The notes under the pieces: model-generated
Seen by the model: the letters and a program-made list of their open reading frames with translations, nothing else
Database searches by the model: none
What the model was told of the DNA's origin: nothing
Source: CALINB01 sp938045325
GTDB taxonomy: Bacteria > Pseudomonadota > Alphaproteobacteria > Rhodospirillales > CALINB01
Direction of reading: 5' to 3'
Length of the DNA: 64,000 bases
NCBI GenBank assembly: GCA_038114465.1
Contig: JAYNQW010000003.1
Span: 186,001 to 250,000 of the forward strand
Shown: positions 53,201-61,692 of the stretch, piece after piece
Layout: the number at the start of each line of letters is the position of its first letter
How positions within the stretch are numbered: the first letter of the stretch is position 1
Translations under genes and position numbers: made by a program

Positions 53201-54732
53201 CGCTCGGGCTCTAACAGAACATCCATCATCAACCGGTCCACGGGCGCAAAATCATCCGTGAGCATTAGTGATCCCAACCGCGCAATTTTTTGATCTACAT
53301 TTTTATTTGGTTGTCGGATCCAGGTCCGTCCAAAGCCATAACGCGCGAACAACCAACCCGGCGGACTTGATTTTTTTCCGGCAACGACGGAATAGGTTAC
53401 ACGCCCTGGATTTTTCACCTCTTCCATTTCCAGCCAGACTTCCACCGTTGGGAACGATTGCTTAAGTGTTTTCACCAAACTCAGCAAAAAACGAGGCTGA
53501 TTTCCGCTATCGACCACATTGACGACATAAAAGCCTTGATCGCTAAGTCTTGCAGCGATTTTCTCATGAAACTCATAGGTCACCAAATGTGTCGGTACGG
53601 AAATATCGTGAAAAGCATCGCCAAAAACGACGTCAAATTTCATTGTAGACGGCAGCTGCTGTAACGCAACACGGGCATCCTGATGAAGCACTGTCATATC
53701 TGATGGTGATTGTTGTAGCCACATCTTCTCTCGCGCTGCGACCGTAACATTTGGGTCTATTTCGGCAACGACAATCGTTGGTGGTGTATTTTGCGCGGCC
53801 CAGGCCCGGGGTAGAGTATATCCCCCACCACCGATAAAAAAAGCGCTGGTTAAACCATTAGGACCTAACCGCGCACGGACGATTTCATCAACAAAATGTA
53901 TATAAGGACTAAAAAATAATTTCGGATCGTTTTTGTCGTTGATGCTGTGTATCAGGTGATCCAACACCATAATTTTACTCGCACGGCCACTCTGCCCTGC
54001 ATAGTTCTCGATACGAATACAGAAGTAGTCGCTTTCTTTATAACAGGGCGAGGAAAACGCTTTCACCTTATTTCCCCATGCACCCATCATCGCACCGGGA
54101 ATGACCAACCCAACGATCACGCCGATTCGAAAAATATAATTTGCCGCAAAGGCAATTGCGAGAACGGCGTAGATTGCCGCAACGGCAATGACCGTCCAGG
54201 TCGAACCTATCCAGGATATAAAAATATATCCGGCAGCCAACGTACCCGCGATACTACCCAACGTGCCCAAAGCGTACATACGCCCGATGACCCGGCCATG
54301 ATCATGCGTGTCATGGTCAATTGCCAGTTTGGTTAGTAATGGCGCGACAATGCCGACAAAAAGGCTGGGCAACAGGAACACTGTTGTGGTTAGTATTAAG
54401 ATGATGACAATAGGCCCCATCGAATGACCGCCCAGCAAGCCTGCGATGGTTCTAAGAAGTATAAGTGACGCTAAGGTCGAAACGGCTGCTAATGCAAAAG
54501 CGACGGCAATACGGCAGCTCCCTTGTTGCGAATTGACTTGGGGACCAGCAAGACGCCCGCCGATCCAATGGCCAATCGATAGCCCTAGAAGCACGACAGC
54601 AATGATCGCCGTCCACGTATAAAGCGACATGCCGACATAAGGCGCCAACAGCCGCCCAGCGACTATTTCAATAATAAGGCCACAGGCCGAAGCGATAAAA
54701 ACCGCTATTCCATAAGATATTTGCAGCAGCAT
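53197..54732 (-). CDS. Membrane-bound spermidine synthase-like protein
   Basis: 511 residues. Residues 1-220 hold about seven to eight membrane segments (as in MFS-like fused families), and 290-430 form a spermidine synthase-like Rossmann domain (GGGGYTLPRAW, DPNVTVAA, DVVFGDAF). The fusion is a known bacterial family of uncertain function; polyamine transfer is possible but unproven. It converges on the sLpl gene with a 4-base overlap. Confidence 0.8.
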   Translation of the reverse strand: MLLQISYGIAVFIASACGLIIEIVAGRLLAPYVGMSLYTWTAIIAVVLLGLSIGHWIGGRLAGPQVNSQQGSCRIAVAFALAAVSTLASLILLRTIAGLLGGHSMGPIVIILILTTTVFLLPSLFVGIVAPLLTKLAIDHDTHDHGRVIGRMYALGTLGSIAGTLAAGYIFISWIGSTWTVIAVAAIYAVLAIAFAANYIFRIGVIVGLVIPGAMMGAWGNKVKAFSSPCYKESDYFCIRIENYAGQSGRASKIMVLDHLIHSINDKNDPKLFFSPYIHFVDEIVRARLGPNGLTSAFFIGGGGYTLPRAWAAQNTPPTIVVAEIDPNVTVAAREKMWLQQSPSDMTVLHQDARVALQQLPSTMKFDVVFGDAFHDISVPTHLVTYEFHEKIAARLSDQGFYVVNVVDSGNQPRFLLSLVKTLKQSFPTVEVWLEMEEVKNPGRVTYSVVAGKKSSPPGWLFARYGFGRTWIRQPNKNVDQKIARLGSLMLTDDFAPVDRLMMDVLLEPER

Positions 54733-54855
54733 GCGTGACCTTATTTTATTTGATTTCGATCATATTGGTTTTCTTAAAACTTGGGCATAGTTGTCGGTAT
54801 TCCGATTAGGATATACTTCCAGTGGTATTCAGAGCAGGACGAGAAGGCCCACGTG

Positions 54856-55308
54856 ATGAAACAAACGCTCATAATAGCACTTCTTTCGGCCATCTTGGTA
54901 TCGGCCGCACCTGTTCGCGCCGATACGGTTCTGGCCGATCCAAAACCGTCATTTGACAATCCCCGCCGCATTGCGCTGATGCTGAGCACGGATGATCCAA
55001 AAACCATCAACCAACTGTTATTTAATGTCATTAACATTCAAAAATTCTATGGCATCGATAATGTTAAACTTGTTGTTGTCGCTTATGGTGCCGGTTTACG
55101 CGCATTAATGAAGGACACTTCACCGGTTGCCAGTCGCATTAGAAGCCAGCAGCAGTACGGTATCCGCTTTATAGCCTGCGGCAATACAATGGATGCCATA
55201 AAGAAAAAACCGGACTCATTGATAAAAGGCGTCGAGTGGGTTCAGGCCGGGCTACCGGAATTAGTCGAACGTCAGCTTCGTGGCTGGGTGATTTTGAATC
55301 CTTACTAA
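54856..55308 (+). CDS. Periplasmic DsrE/DsrF-like protein
   Basis: 150 residues with a signal peptide (1-24) and a DsrE fold: FDNPRRIALMLSTDDP, a VVVAYGAGLRALM segment, and a single Cys in RFIACGNTM at the position that carries sulfur in some DsrE proteins. Most DsrE proteins are cytoplasmic sulfur carriers; an exported version in a sox locus may handle sulfane sulfur in the periplasm. Start at ATG 54856 (GTG 54853 also possible). Confidence 0.8.
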   Translation: MKQTLIIALLSAILVSAAPVRADTVLADPKPSFDNPRRIALMLSTDDPKTINQLLFNVINIQKFYGIDNVKLVVVAYGAGLRALMKDTSPVASRIRSQQQYGIRFIACGNTMDAIKKKPDSLIKGVEWVQAGLPELVERQLRGWVILNPY

Positions 55309-55419
55309 TTGTAATCCATACAATTATCAATCCAGGCTGGCCCCAAACTACTTATTCATTTATTATTATATGTTCTTAAGGCCCTGATTGGCCAGGACTT
55401 GATCCGAGAGGGTGCTGTC

Positions 55420-56055
55420 ATGCTGCAGAAAAACTCGATTCCAGCTTTTCTAATAGCAACGTTGTTAATGCTGTCTTCTTCAGCGGTATTTGCGGCCGGA
55501 CAAAAACTACTGCCGGCGATCGAGCCTGGTGAAGACGGCATGTATCACCAACCATGGTTTTACGAAAGCTTCCTTGATCTTGCCGAAGATGTCACCGAAT
55601 CAGCCAAAGCCGGCAAGCGTGTTGTCATCATCTTTGAACAGCGCGGATGCCCCTATTGCAAAGAAATGCATGTGGTCAATCTTCGCCGACCTAAGATCGT
55701 TAATTACATTAAGAAGAATTTTAATGTCATTAAAATGGATCTCTGGGGATCACGTGAAGTCACGGATTTTGACGGCAAAAAATTACCGGAAAAGGAATTC
55801 GCCCGAAAATATGGCGTACAATTCACGCCAACAATGATTTTTCTACCTGACTCGCCCAAAGGATTAAAAGATAAACACCCCCGTGACCGCGAAGCGTTTC
55901 GCATCTTCGGCTATTGGAAGCCGTTTCACTTTCTCAACTCGTTCGTTTATGTGAAAACGAACGGCTACAAAAAACAACCAAGCTTTCAACGGTGGCTTTC
56001 CGCCCACGCCGAGGAACTGCGGGCCAAGGGCAAAGAAGTCAAACTCTGGGAATAA
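55420..56055 (+). CDS. Periplasmic thioredoxin, SoxW-like
   Basis: 211 residues from ATG 55420 (GAGAGGG before it). Signal peptide 1-25; thioredoxin fold with the redox pair CPYC (Cys77, Cys80) and a cis-Pro in FTPTMIF. It resembles the SoxW/SoxS family that keeps SoxY or its carriers reduced, receiving electrons through CcdA. A paralogue at 61053 shares the FLDL...ED and TNFDGK-type segments. Its stop is one base from the convergent ccdA gene. Confidence 0.8.
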   Translation: MLQKNSIPAFLIATLLMLSSSAVFAAGQKLLPAIEPGEDGMYHQPWFYESFLDLAEDVTESAKAGKRVVIIFEQRGCPYCKEMHVVNLRRPKIVNYIKKNFNVIKMDLWGSREVTDFDGKKLPEKEFARKYGVQFTPTMIFLPDSPKGLKDKHPRDREAFRIFGYWKPFHFLNSFVYVKTNGYKKQPSFQRWLSAHAEELRAKGKEVKLWE

Positions 56056-56799
56056 TTATCCCCATTTCCAAAAATCCGGGGCGATTTCTAGCAGCCACTG
56101 AGCTGCATTAGCCATAGAGCCGGTAAAAATTGCAATGCCGGTAATGACGAGCAAGCTGCCGATCGTAACCTCCACCTTGCGGATATGCTTTCGGAACCGG
56201 CCCATAAAGTTCATGAAGGGGCGAACAAATAATGCGGCAACCAGAAACGGAATCCCGATGCCGGCAGCATAGAGAGCGAGAAGACTTGTACCATACCAGG
56301 GTGAATCACCCGCTGCCGCAACCATCAGGATCGAAGCTAAAATGGGCCCGACGCACGGCGTCCAGCCAAACGCAAAAGCCAAACCCAAAATATATGAACC
56401 GATAATGCCAGAAGGTTTCTTCTCAATATGGAACCGCCGTTCATAATTAAGGAAACCGATCCGAAAAAGCCCCATGTAATGCAGGCCGAAAATAACGATG
56501 ACGACGCCGGCAATTTTAGCCAGGATATTCAGGTGCTCCGTTAATGCCTTGCTAATTGTCGAAGCCGTTGCACCCAGCATAATAAAAACGGTTGCAAAAC
56601 CGATTACAAACGCCAGTGCCGAGATAAAGACTTGTTTGGTGAGCGCTTTATCGGCCTCACCTTCAGCCGTCAAGCGCTCAAATGAAGCACCACTTAGAAA
56701 GGACAAATAAGCCGGCACGAGCGGCAATACACACGGGGAAGCAAAACTCAAAAGCCCCGCCAGCAGTGCGCCCGGATAACTGATTTGAAAAGGGTCCAT
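56056..56799 (-). CDS. ccdA: CcdA/SoxV-type membrane thiol transporter
   Basis: 247 residues, six membrane segments, with the two redox Cys in SFASPCVLPL (Cys23) and FGWTPCVGPI (Cys149). CcdA-type proteins carry reducing equivalents from cytoplasmic thioredoxin to periplasmic partners; in Sox systems (SoxV) they feed SoxW. It is the last gene of the sox operon, after soxB with a 21-base gap. Confidence 0.9.
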   Translation of the reverse strand: MDPFQISYPGALLAGLLSFASPCVLPLVPAYLSFLSGASFERLTAEGEADKALTKQVFISALAFVIGFATVFIMLGATASTISKALTEHLNILAKIAGVVIVIFGLHYMGLFRIGFLNYERRFHIEKKPSGIIGSYILGLAFAFGWTPCVGPILASILMVAAAGDSPWYGTSLLALYAAGIGIPFLVAALFVRPFMNFMGRFRKHIRKVEVTIGSLLVITGIAIFTGSMANAAQWLLEIAPDFWKWG

Positions 56800-56820
56800 C
56801 AGAACGCTGCCTTGCTTGCG

Positions 56821-58518
56821 TCACACGCCACGGACTTTGATGGCGGGATTGCCTTTAACATCAATGGCTTTATGTCTTCCGACATAGCTACTGACAACGT
56901 CATAAATCGGCGGCCCTTTGGCACCAGGATTAACGGATGCCCATCCGGCAACGACATAGGATTTTGATGCATCAATCGGCTCACCGGTTTTCAGCAATGT
57001 CATATTAGACACACGTGAGCCCATTGGTTTGGAAATATCAAGCGTGTACCCCATGCCGCCAACGCGAACCATATCACCACCTTGTTGGTAATAAGGGTCC
57101 GTATTAAACAGATTATCGCCAACATCCTCGAGGATCGTTTTGATGAAGTCCCCTTTGATGTTATTTCGCGTACAAGCCGGGTAAGTGATGGCGGTGTGAT
57201 TATAAATATCTTCCATGCGGATATCATGTCCCGGCATCACACAAGCGCCCCACCGAAAGCCCGGTGAAAATGCAATTTGCGCATCACGCTCCTCAAGCAT
57301 CGCCTGGCAAATTAAATCATCAAAGGTGCCGTTAAAGTTACCGCGGCGATGCAACAACCCTTTTGTTTTGCCCATGACCTTATTCAGCATCGCTTCATGA
57401 GGCGCCCGAATATCCTTTACGAGCGCCGCCATTTCTTTATTCGCAGGTATGGCATCGGAAAAAACAGGAATCAGCTTAAAGCGATAATTCGTAACACGTT
57501 TATTTTTAACCTCAAGATCAAGGCGCGCCAGAAATTTACCGTGCGACCCTGAAGCAACCATCAGCGTATCGCCAACTTTGATAACGGCTGGAATGGCATC
57601 GTGGGTGTGCCCCGTTAGCAGAATATCAATCCCTTTGACGCGCGAAGCTAGTTTGCGGTCCACGTCAAATCCATTATGACTGGCAAGAACAATCAATTCG
57701 GCACCGGCTTTACGTGCAGCCTCGACATTTTTACGAACCATGTCTTCTTTGATTCCAAAAGACCATTTCGAAATCAAGTGGCGAGGGTTCGCAACAGGCG
57801 TGTAGGGAAAAGCCTGGCCGATGATGGCAATTTTAATACCGCCACGTTCGAAGAATGCCGTGCTTTTAAAAACAGGCTCTTCCCATTCTGTATCCGTTAC
57901 ATTACCGGCCAGAAACGGAAATTTGAGTTTTTTAATCAGCTCACGAACACGTTTGTCGCCATAAGTAAATTCCCAATGGGCGGTCATCACATCAACGCCG
58001 AGTGCGTTTTGCACACGCACCATGTCTTCGCCTTGGGTCTTTAATGATGTGTACGAACCCTGCCAGGTATCGCCATTATCGATCAGCAGTGTTTTTCCAG
58101 GTCGGGAGGCACGAATATCATTCACCAACGTTGCCATATGGGCCATGCCGCCAACGCGGCCGTATTCCTTGCTCAAATGGACAAAATCTTCACTTGAAAA
58201 TGCATACGCTTCAGGCGAACCCGGCGTGAGATTAAATTTTTTAAGGAGCTCTTTGCCGGTAATATGCGGCGGCAGGCCATGAACTTCCCCGACCCCGATA
58301 TTCACCTCGGGCTCGCGGAAATACAGCGGCATAAGCTGGGCATGACAATCGGTATAATTGAGAAGGGTTACCTGCCCAATTGAATCAAATTTTTGGAGCT
58401 TTCGGTAAGATATTTTTTGTTTTGCCGCGGCAGCCGTTAAGCTTTGCGCACCTCCCGTCAATGCGGCAGTTGCGGCGGCGACTTGAAGAAAATCCCTGCG
58501 TGACAGCACGGCGTACAC
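56821..58518 (-). CDS. soxB: SoxB, dimanganese sulfate thiohydrolase
   Basis: 565 residues with a twin-arginine signal (SRRDFLQ near residue 6). Metal-binding motifs of the 5'-nucleotidase fold are present: NYTDCHAQLMP, DNGDTWQGS, ASHNGFDVD, GHTHD. It hydrolyses the sulfonate from the SoxY Cys-bound thiosulfate as sulfate. Length is typical. A strong hairpin and T-run lie just upstream between soxA and this gene. Confidence 0.95.
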   Translation of the reverse strand: MYAVLSRRDFLQVAAATAALTGGAQSLTAAAAKQKISYRKLQKFDSIGQVTLLNYTDCHAQLMPLYFREPEVNIGVGEVHGLPPHITGKELLKKFNLTPGSPEAYAFSSEDFVHLSKEYGRVGGMAHMATLVNDIRASRPGKTLLIDNGDTWQGSYTSLKTQGEDMVRVQNALGVDVMTAHWEFTYGDKRVRELIKKLKFPFLAGNVTDTEWEEPVFKSTAFFERGGIKIAIIGQAFPYTPVANPRHLISKWSFGIKEDMVRKNVEAARKAGAELIVLASHNGFDVDRKLASRVKGIDILLTGHTHDAIPAVIKVGDTLMVASGSHGKFLARLDLEVKNKRVTNYRFKLIPVFSDAIPANKEMAALVKDIRAPHEAMLNKVMGKTKGLLHRRGNFNGTFDDLICQAMLEERDAQIAFSPGFRWGACVMPGHDIRMEDIYNHTAITYPACTRNNIKGDFIKTILEDVGDNLFNTDPYYQQGGDMVRVGGMGYTLDISKPMGSRVSNMTLLKTGEPIDASKSYVVAGWASVNPGAKGPPIYDVVSSYVGRHKAIDVKGNPAIKVRGV

Positions 58519-58526
58519 TTCCTCTT

Positions 58527-58582
58527 CAAAAAAGAAACGGGGGCAGTGAGAGAAATCATATCGCGTTCTCTCGCCACCCCCG
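58527..58582 (-). terminator. Intrinsic terminator-like hairpin between soxA and soxB
   Basis: On the minus strand CGGGGGTGGCGAGAGAA (58582 down to 58566) pairs with TTCTCTCACTGCCCCCG (58554 down to 58538) over an 11-base loop, 17 positions with two wobbles and one mismatch, followed by TTTCTTTTTT (58537 to 58528). That is a classical intrinsic terminator within the sox operon, before soxB. It would give less soxB and ccdA than soxXYZA, or act as a processing or attenuation site. Confidence 0.7.
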
Positions 58583-58601
58583 AATTAATTATTATCTTTT
58601 G

Positions 58602-59447
58602 TTAGTTTCGCACCGAGGGGGTTTCAACGGGGAGGCCATTCGCCCGGTGCTTCAAATATAATTCAAGGTTGGTGTACTCAGGAGAGCCGCGCTTAAAAGG
58701 CTTCGCCCGGATTTGCTTATTGCAACCAGCGAAGCGGCGATGCAACGAGCCGATTTTTTGCCATTTCAAGCGAAAGGTCGGGAAGCCATTTGGCATGCCC
58801 CAACTCAACAGATTCGACCGCGCCATTTTCTCGGCATTATCGATATGGCAGTGCTTACACGCCATATCGAGCAAGCCGCGGCGTTCATAATAAAACGCTT
58901 TGCCCTTGTCGTAGAATTTCTTGGCCGGACCCGAAATGGAAACATTCATCGGCATCCCGCGGGACTGCAGACCGATAAAGGCGGCCATGCCATTCATGTC
59001 ATCGGATTCCCACTTCCAAGGCTTGGCGCCCATCTTCTCTTTGCGATGCATATTAATCTTGGCTTGCAGCGCAACCATCTTTTTGAGTTTCTTGTCGTAA
59101 ACGGGATATTTCGCCATGACGCCTTTCATCGACGAGGCATCCTTATGGCACGAAGCGCAGGACTTACCGGCCTTACCGTCGACTTTCGACCAATTGCGCT
59201 TGCCGATATCGACCCAAACGAATGCAGGATTGGAAAAATCGTCATCCTGCATATCCCGGGTCATCGTCGTCATATACACATAACCGGATTTTTTATCGCC
59301 GACCGTATATTTCGAGTTTCGCGGGTCGGCCATCCGGCGTTCAAGTTCCGATTTCTTTTTCATTTCAGCGACCGCGCTGTGGGCGACCATCATCATGGCG
59401 GCACAACTCAATACGATCGATATCTTCCCCCAAATGTTAAATTTCAT
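58602..59447 (-). CDS. soxA: SoxA, c-type cytochrome subunit
   Basis: 281 residues with a signal peptide (1-28). It has two haem-binding motifs, CASCH (97-101) and CKHCH (197-201), so this is a dihaem SoxA, and the active-site Cys in FAGCNKQIR (Cys242). With SoxX it forms the cysteine S-thiosulfonate synthase that loads thiosulfate on SoxY. Length and Cys positions are normal. Confidence 0.94.
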   Translation of the reverse strand: MKFNIWGKISIVLSCAAMMMVAHSAVAEMKKKSELERRMADPRNSKYTVGDKKSGYVYMTTMTRDMQDDDFSNPAFVWVDIGKRNWSKVDGKAGKSCASCHKDASSMKGVMAKYPVYDKKLKKMVALQAKINMHRKEKMGAKPWKWESDDMNGMAAFIGLQSRGMPMNVSISGPAKKFYDKGKAFYYERRGLLDMACKHCHIDNAEKMARSNLLSWGMPNGFPTFRLKWQKIGSLHRRFAGCNKQIRAKPFKRGSPEYTNLELYLKHRANGLPVETPSVRN

Positions 59448-59473
59448 AACGTGCCTCCTCCAGTTAAAAACGC

Positions 59474-59794
59474 CTACTTAACCGTTATTTTACGCGACGC
59501 TTTAACGGTTTTGCCTTTGTCGTCGGTCCAAGAAAACTCGAACGTCCCGCTTTCCGAGACCTTTGTATAGAACGAAAAGTACGGATTTGCAGAAATCGCC
59601 GGATGCATATCGGTACTAAACACTTCTTTGCCGTTAAACTTGGCAACGAACTTGTTGATAATCATCCGCGGCACGAGCTTGCCTTTGCTCTTCCGACGGC
59701 CCGTTTCCATTTTATGAGGCGCCAGTGTTTTAATTTGAATCACTTCGCCCTTTTTAGCGGAGCTTGGAACCTTTACGCGGGGTTTCTTCGCCAT
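59474..59794 (-). CDS. soxZ: SoxZ, sulfur carrier partner
   Basis: 106 residues, beta-sandwich, without signal peptide (exported with SoxY). Conserved features include IKTLAPHKMETG and RMIINKFVAKFNGKEVF. It forms the SoxYZ dimer. Spacing of 21 bases to soxY upstream and 26 to soxA downstream. Confidence 0.93.
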   Translation of the reverse strand: MAKKPRVKVPSSAKKGEVIQIKTLAPHKMETGRRKSKGKLVPRMIINKFVAKFNGKEVFSTDMHPAISANPYFSFYTKVSESGTFEFSWTDDKGKTVKASRKITVK

Positions 59795-59815
59795 GATGTT
59801 TCTCCCTTCCCCTGA

Positions 59816-60289
59816 TCAGCCGCCGCAGCCGCCAATGGTGACTTTGATTTTCTTTTTGGCCACATAGACCGAACCGTCGTTCATAACGGCTGCCGCGATG
59901 ACGTTCTGGGTCTTGCCCAACCGGATGCGTGTCGAGACCGCTGCTTTGCCGGAAGACGCCGACAAGTTAAACGAAGCGACTGCCGGCGTAGGATTGCCTT
60001 CGGATAAAACATGAATAGCCTTCACGTAATCCTTGGACGTCATCGGACTGTCAACGGTGACGCTGAGCGGTACTGTCCGACCGTTCTCGGCAATTTCCGG
60101 CAATTTAATCGTAACGCGACCGGATTTTGCCGCGGCACCTCCTGTTAATTTTTTTAACAACGCATCGGCTTTTGCCGGCGTCGCAAAAGATTCACTAGGC
60201 AGAACACTGCTTGCGGCAACGGCGACGGCACCAAGTCCGGCGGCCCTTAACACATCCCGGCGAGCAATCTGTATATTGGATTTAGCCAT
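59816..60289 (-). CDS. soxY: SoxY, sulfur-carrying subunit
   Basis: 157 residues with a twin-arginine signal (ARRDVLRAAG) and the sulfur-carrying C-terminal GGCGG (last five residues, Cys155). All sulfur intermediates are bound to this Cys. Beta-sandwich core as in the family. Confidence 0.96.
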   Translation of the reverse strand: MAKSNIQIARRDVLRAAGLGAVAVAASSVLPSESFATPAKADALLKKLTGGAAAKSGRVTIKLPEIAENGRTVPLSVTVDSPMTSKDYVKAIHVLSEGNPTPAVASFNLSASSGKAAVSTRIRLGKTQNVIAAAVMNDGSVYVAKKKIKVTIGGCGG

Positions 60290-60325
60290 AATTCATTTCT
60301 CCTAAATTGAAGCCACCCTTAACCC

Positions 60326-60790
60326 TTATTCGTATTTCGTCAGGGTCATAAGATACGCGAGAATATCTTCGACCTCTTGGGCCGAAATGATCGTCTTCCC
60401 TTTCCATTTTTTCTGAACCCGATTAAGGCCAGTCGTTTTGTAAAACGACGGCATGATTGTGTCAGGATTCACTTTTTTGGGATCGACCAAACGTAAGCGC
60501 AATTCGCCAATTTTATAGCGCTTCGCAATACCATAAAGCGTCACGCCAATATTTCCGTGATCCGCCTGTTCGGGAATCGGCATGACATGACACGTAAGGC
60601 AATTACCCTTTTTGCGGCTGATCGCAACTTTGCGGCCGTTTACAGGATCACCGGGTTTGCCGGTTAAAGATTTCGGGATCGACTTCCCGACAATCTTATA
60701 TTTTGCCATTTCCATCGCTGAAACAGCGTTACTACTTGTTAGCAATGCAAAAGAAAAAACGGCAACGATGAGCGTTGATAACTTCGTCAT
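60326..60790 (-). CDS. soxX: SoxX, monohaem cytochrome c subunit
   Basis: 154 residues from ATG 60790, which has GGGGAGACG upstream; a longer start would lack a ribosome site. Signal peptide 1-25; haem motif CLTCH (64-68) and the axial Met in DTIMPSF. Partner of SoxA. First gene of the sox operon; the divergent spacer upstream contains repeated operator-like sequences. Confidence 0.92.
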   Translation of the reverse strand: MTKLSTLIVAVFSFALLTSSNAVSAMEMAKYKIVGKSIPKSLTGKPGDPVNGRKVAISRKKGNCLTCHVMPIPEQADHGNIGVTLYGIAKRYKIGELRLRLVDPKKVNPDTIMPSFYKTTGLNRVQKKWKGKTIISAQEVEDILAYLMTLTKYE

Positions 60791-60886
60791 ATGCGTCTCC
60801 CCATAATTTCCCCTCACTTTAGCGAAGGGCCAACGGACTGGTTGAAAGCCCGAGATATTCAAACGTTTTTAAAGCCTTCCCATGCA

Positions 60887-60949
60887 ATTATATTCATTTT
60901 TTTGCATGTGTTACAAATTATTATATTCTTGTTTTTGCATATGTTACAA
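60887..60949. promoter_or_regulatory. Paired 30-bp operator-like repeats in the divergent sox promoter region
   Basis: 60887-60916 and 60920-60949 are direct repeats of 30 bases with 27 identical, 33 bases apart (three helical turns). Each contains ATATTC, eight bases, then GCATRTGTTACAA. This equals ATTC-N8-GCAT, one base off the ATTC-N8-GAAT palindromes at 46631 and 62459, whose right flank is also TATGT-like. They lie between soxX (minus) and the thioredoxin gene (plus), where they could let one repressor dimer pair control both. Confidence 0.65.
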
Positions 60950-61052
60950 TAGTCAATATAGGGAATTATCCACACCACCCGCCAGCAACACTCGGCAGGA
61001 TCAAACTGGCGTGAGTAGCGGAATACTGCATCATTAATGAGTAGGTAACGTG

Positions 61053-61628
61053 ATGACAAAAAAACTGACAATGACCCTGACGGCCCTTTTCTTAGCAATT
61101 TTAATTTTACCGAATAACTCTTTTGCCGGGCCGCAAATGCGCGATGACGGCATTCATACCGAATCATGGATGAAGTCCATGACGTTCCTTGATCTCAAAG
61201 AAGATCTCGCCGAAGCGAAAAAAAAAGGCAAAGGACTAGTCATCCTCTACGAAGCACCGGGTTGCGGTAGCTGTAAAAAACTTCATGAAGTTAACTTTCA
61301 AAAACCGGATCTCGTAAAGTTTATCACTAAAAATTTCGATGTGATGCAAATCAACATCTTTGGCGATAACGAGGTAACGAATTTTGACGGTAAAGTTTTA
61401 AGCGAGAAAAAACTCGCCCAAAAACTCGGCATCCATTTTACGCCGACAACCGTTTTTTACGGCAAAAAGGGTGAAGAACTCTTTCGCATGCCGGGATATC
61501 TCAGCCCCCGTTTCTATAAGAAGGGCTTTGATTACGTTTTAGCCGGCGGGCCGCAAAAGAAAGTTTTATTCCCCCATTGGATTCGCGATCAAAAAATGAA
61601 GAAAAAGAAATCCAATAAAGGGTCCTAA
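61053..61628 (+). CDS. Periplasmic thioredoxin, SoxS/SoxW-like, divergent from soxX
   Basis: 191 residues from ATG 61053 (a GTG at 61050 is an alternative). Signal peptide 1-25; redox pair CGSC (Cys71, Cys74); cis-Pro in HFTPTTVFYG; a Lys-rich C-terminus. Paralogue of the thioredoxin at 55420. In some Sox loci SoxS reactivates SoxYZ. Followed by a terminator. Confidence 0.82.
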   Translation: MTKKLTMTLTALFLAILILPNNSFAGPQMRDDGIHTESWMKSMTFLDLKEDLAEAKKKGKGLVILYEAPGCGSCKKLHEVNFQKPDLVKFITKNFDVMQINIFGDNEVTNFDGKVLSEKKLAQKLGIHFTPTTVFYGKKGEELFRMPGYLSPRFYKKGFDYVLAGGPQKKVLFPHWIRDQKMKKKKSNKGS

Positions 61629-61650
61629 ATACAAACTGAATTACGTTAAA

Positions 61651-61682
61651 AAGCCGCCACTAGTCTGGCGGCTTAATTTTTT
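61651..61682 (+). terminator. Intrinsic terminator after the periplasmic thioredoxin
   Basis: Nine-base perfect stem AAGCCGCCA / TGGCGGCTT with a six-base loop (CTAGTC), followed by AATTTTTT. A textbook intrinsic terminator. It ends 10 bases before the ATG of the next gene, so that gene has almost no leader of its own. Confidence 0.85.
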
Positions 61683-61692
61683 GGAAATCGAG

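Noticed and set aside
54740..54850. ATTC-N8-GAAT operator before the exported DsrE gene
   Set aside because: The nearest match (ATTC followed by ATAT at the right distance) has three mismatches in the second half and cannot be told from chance.
60859..61167. Minus-strand frame of 102 codons in the sox divergent spacer
   Set aside because: It spans the AT-rich operator repeats and the start of the thioredoxin gene, has no ribosome site and no protein-like composition.
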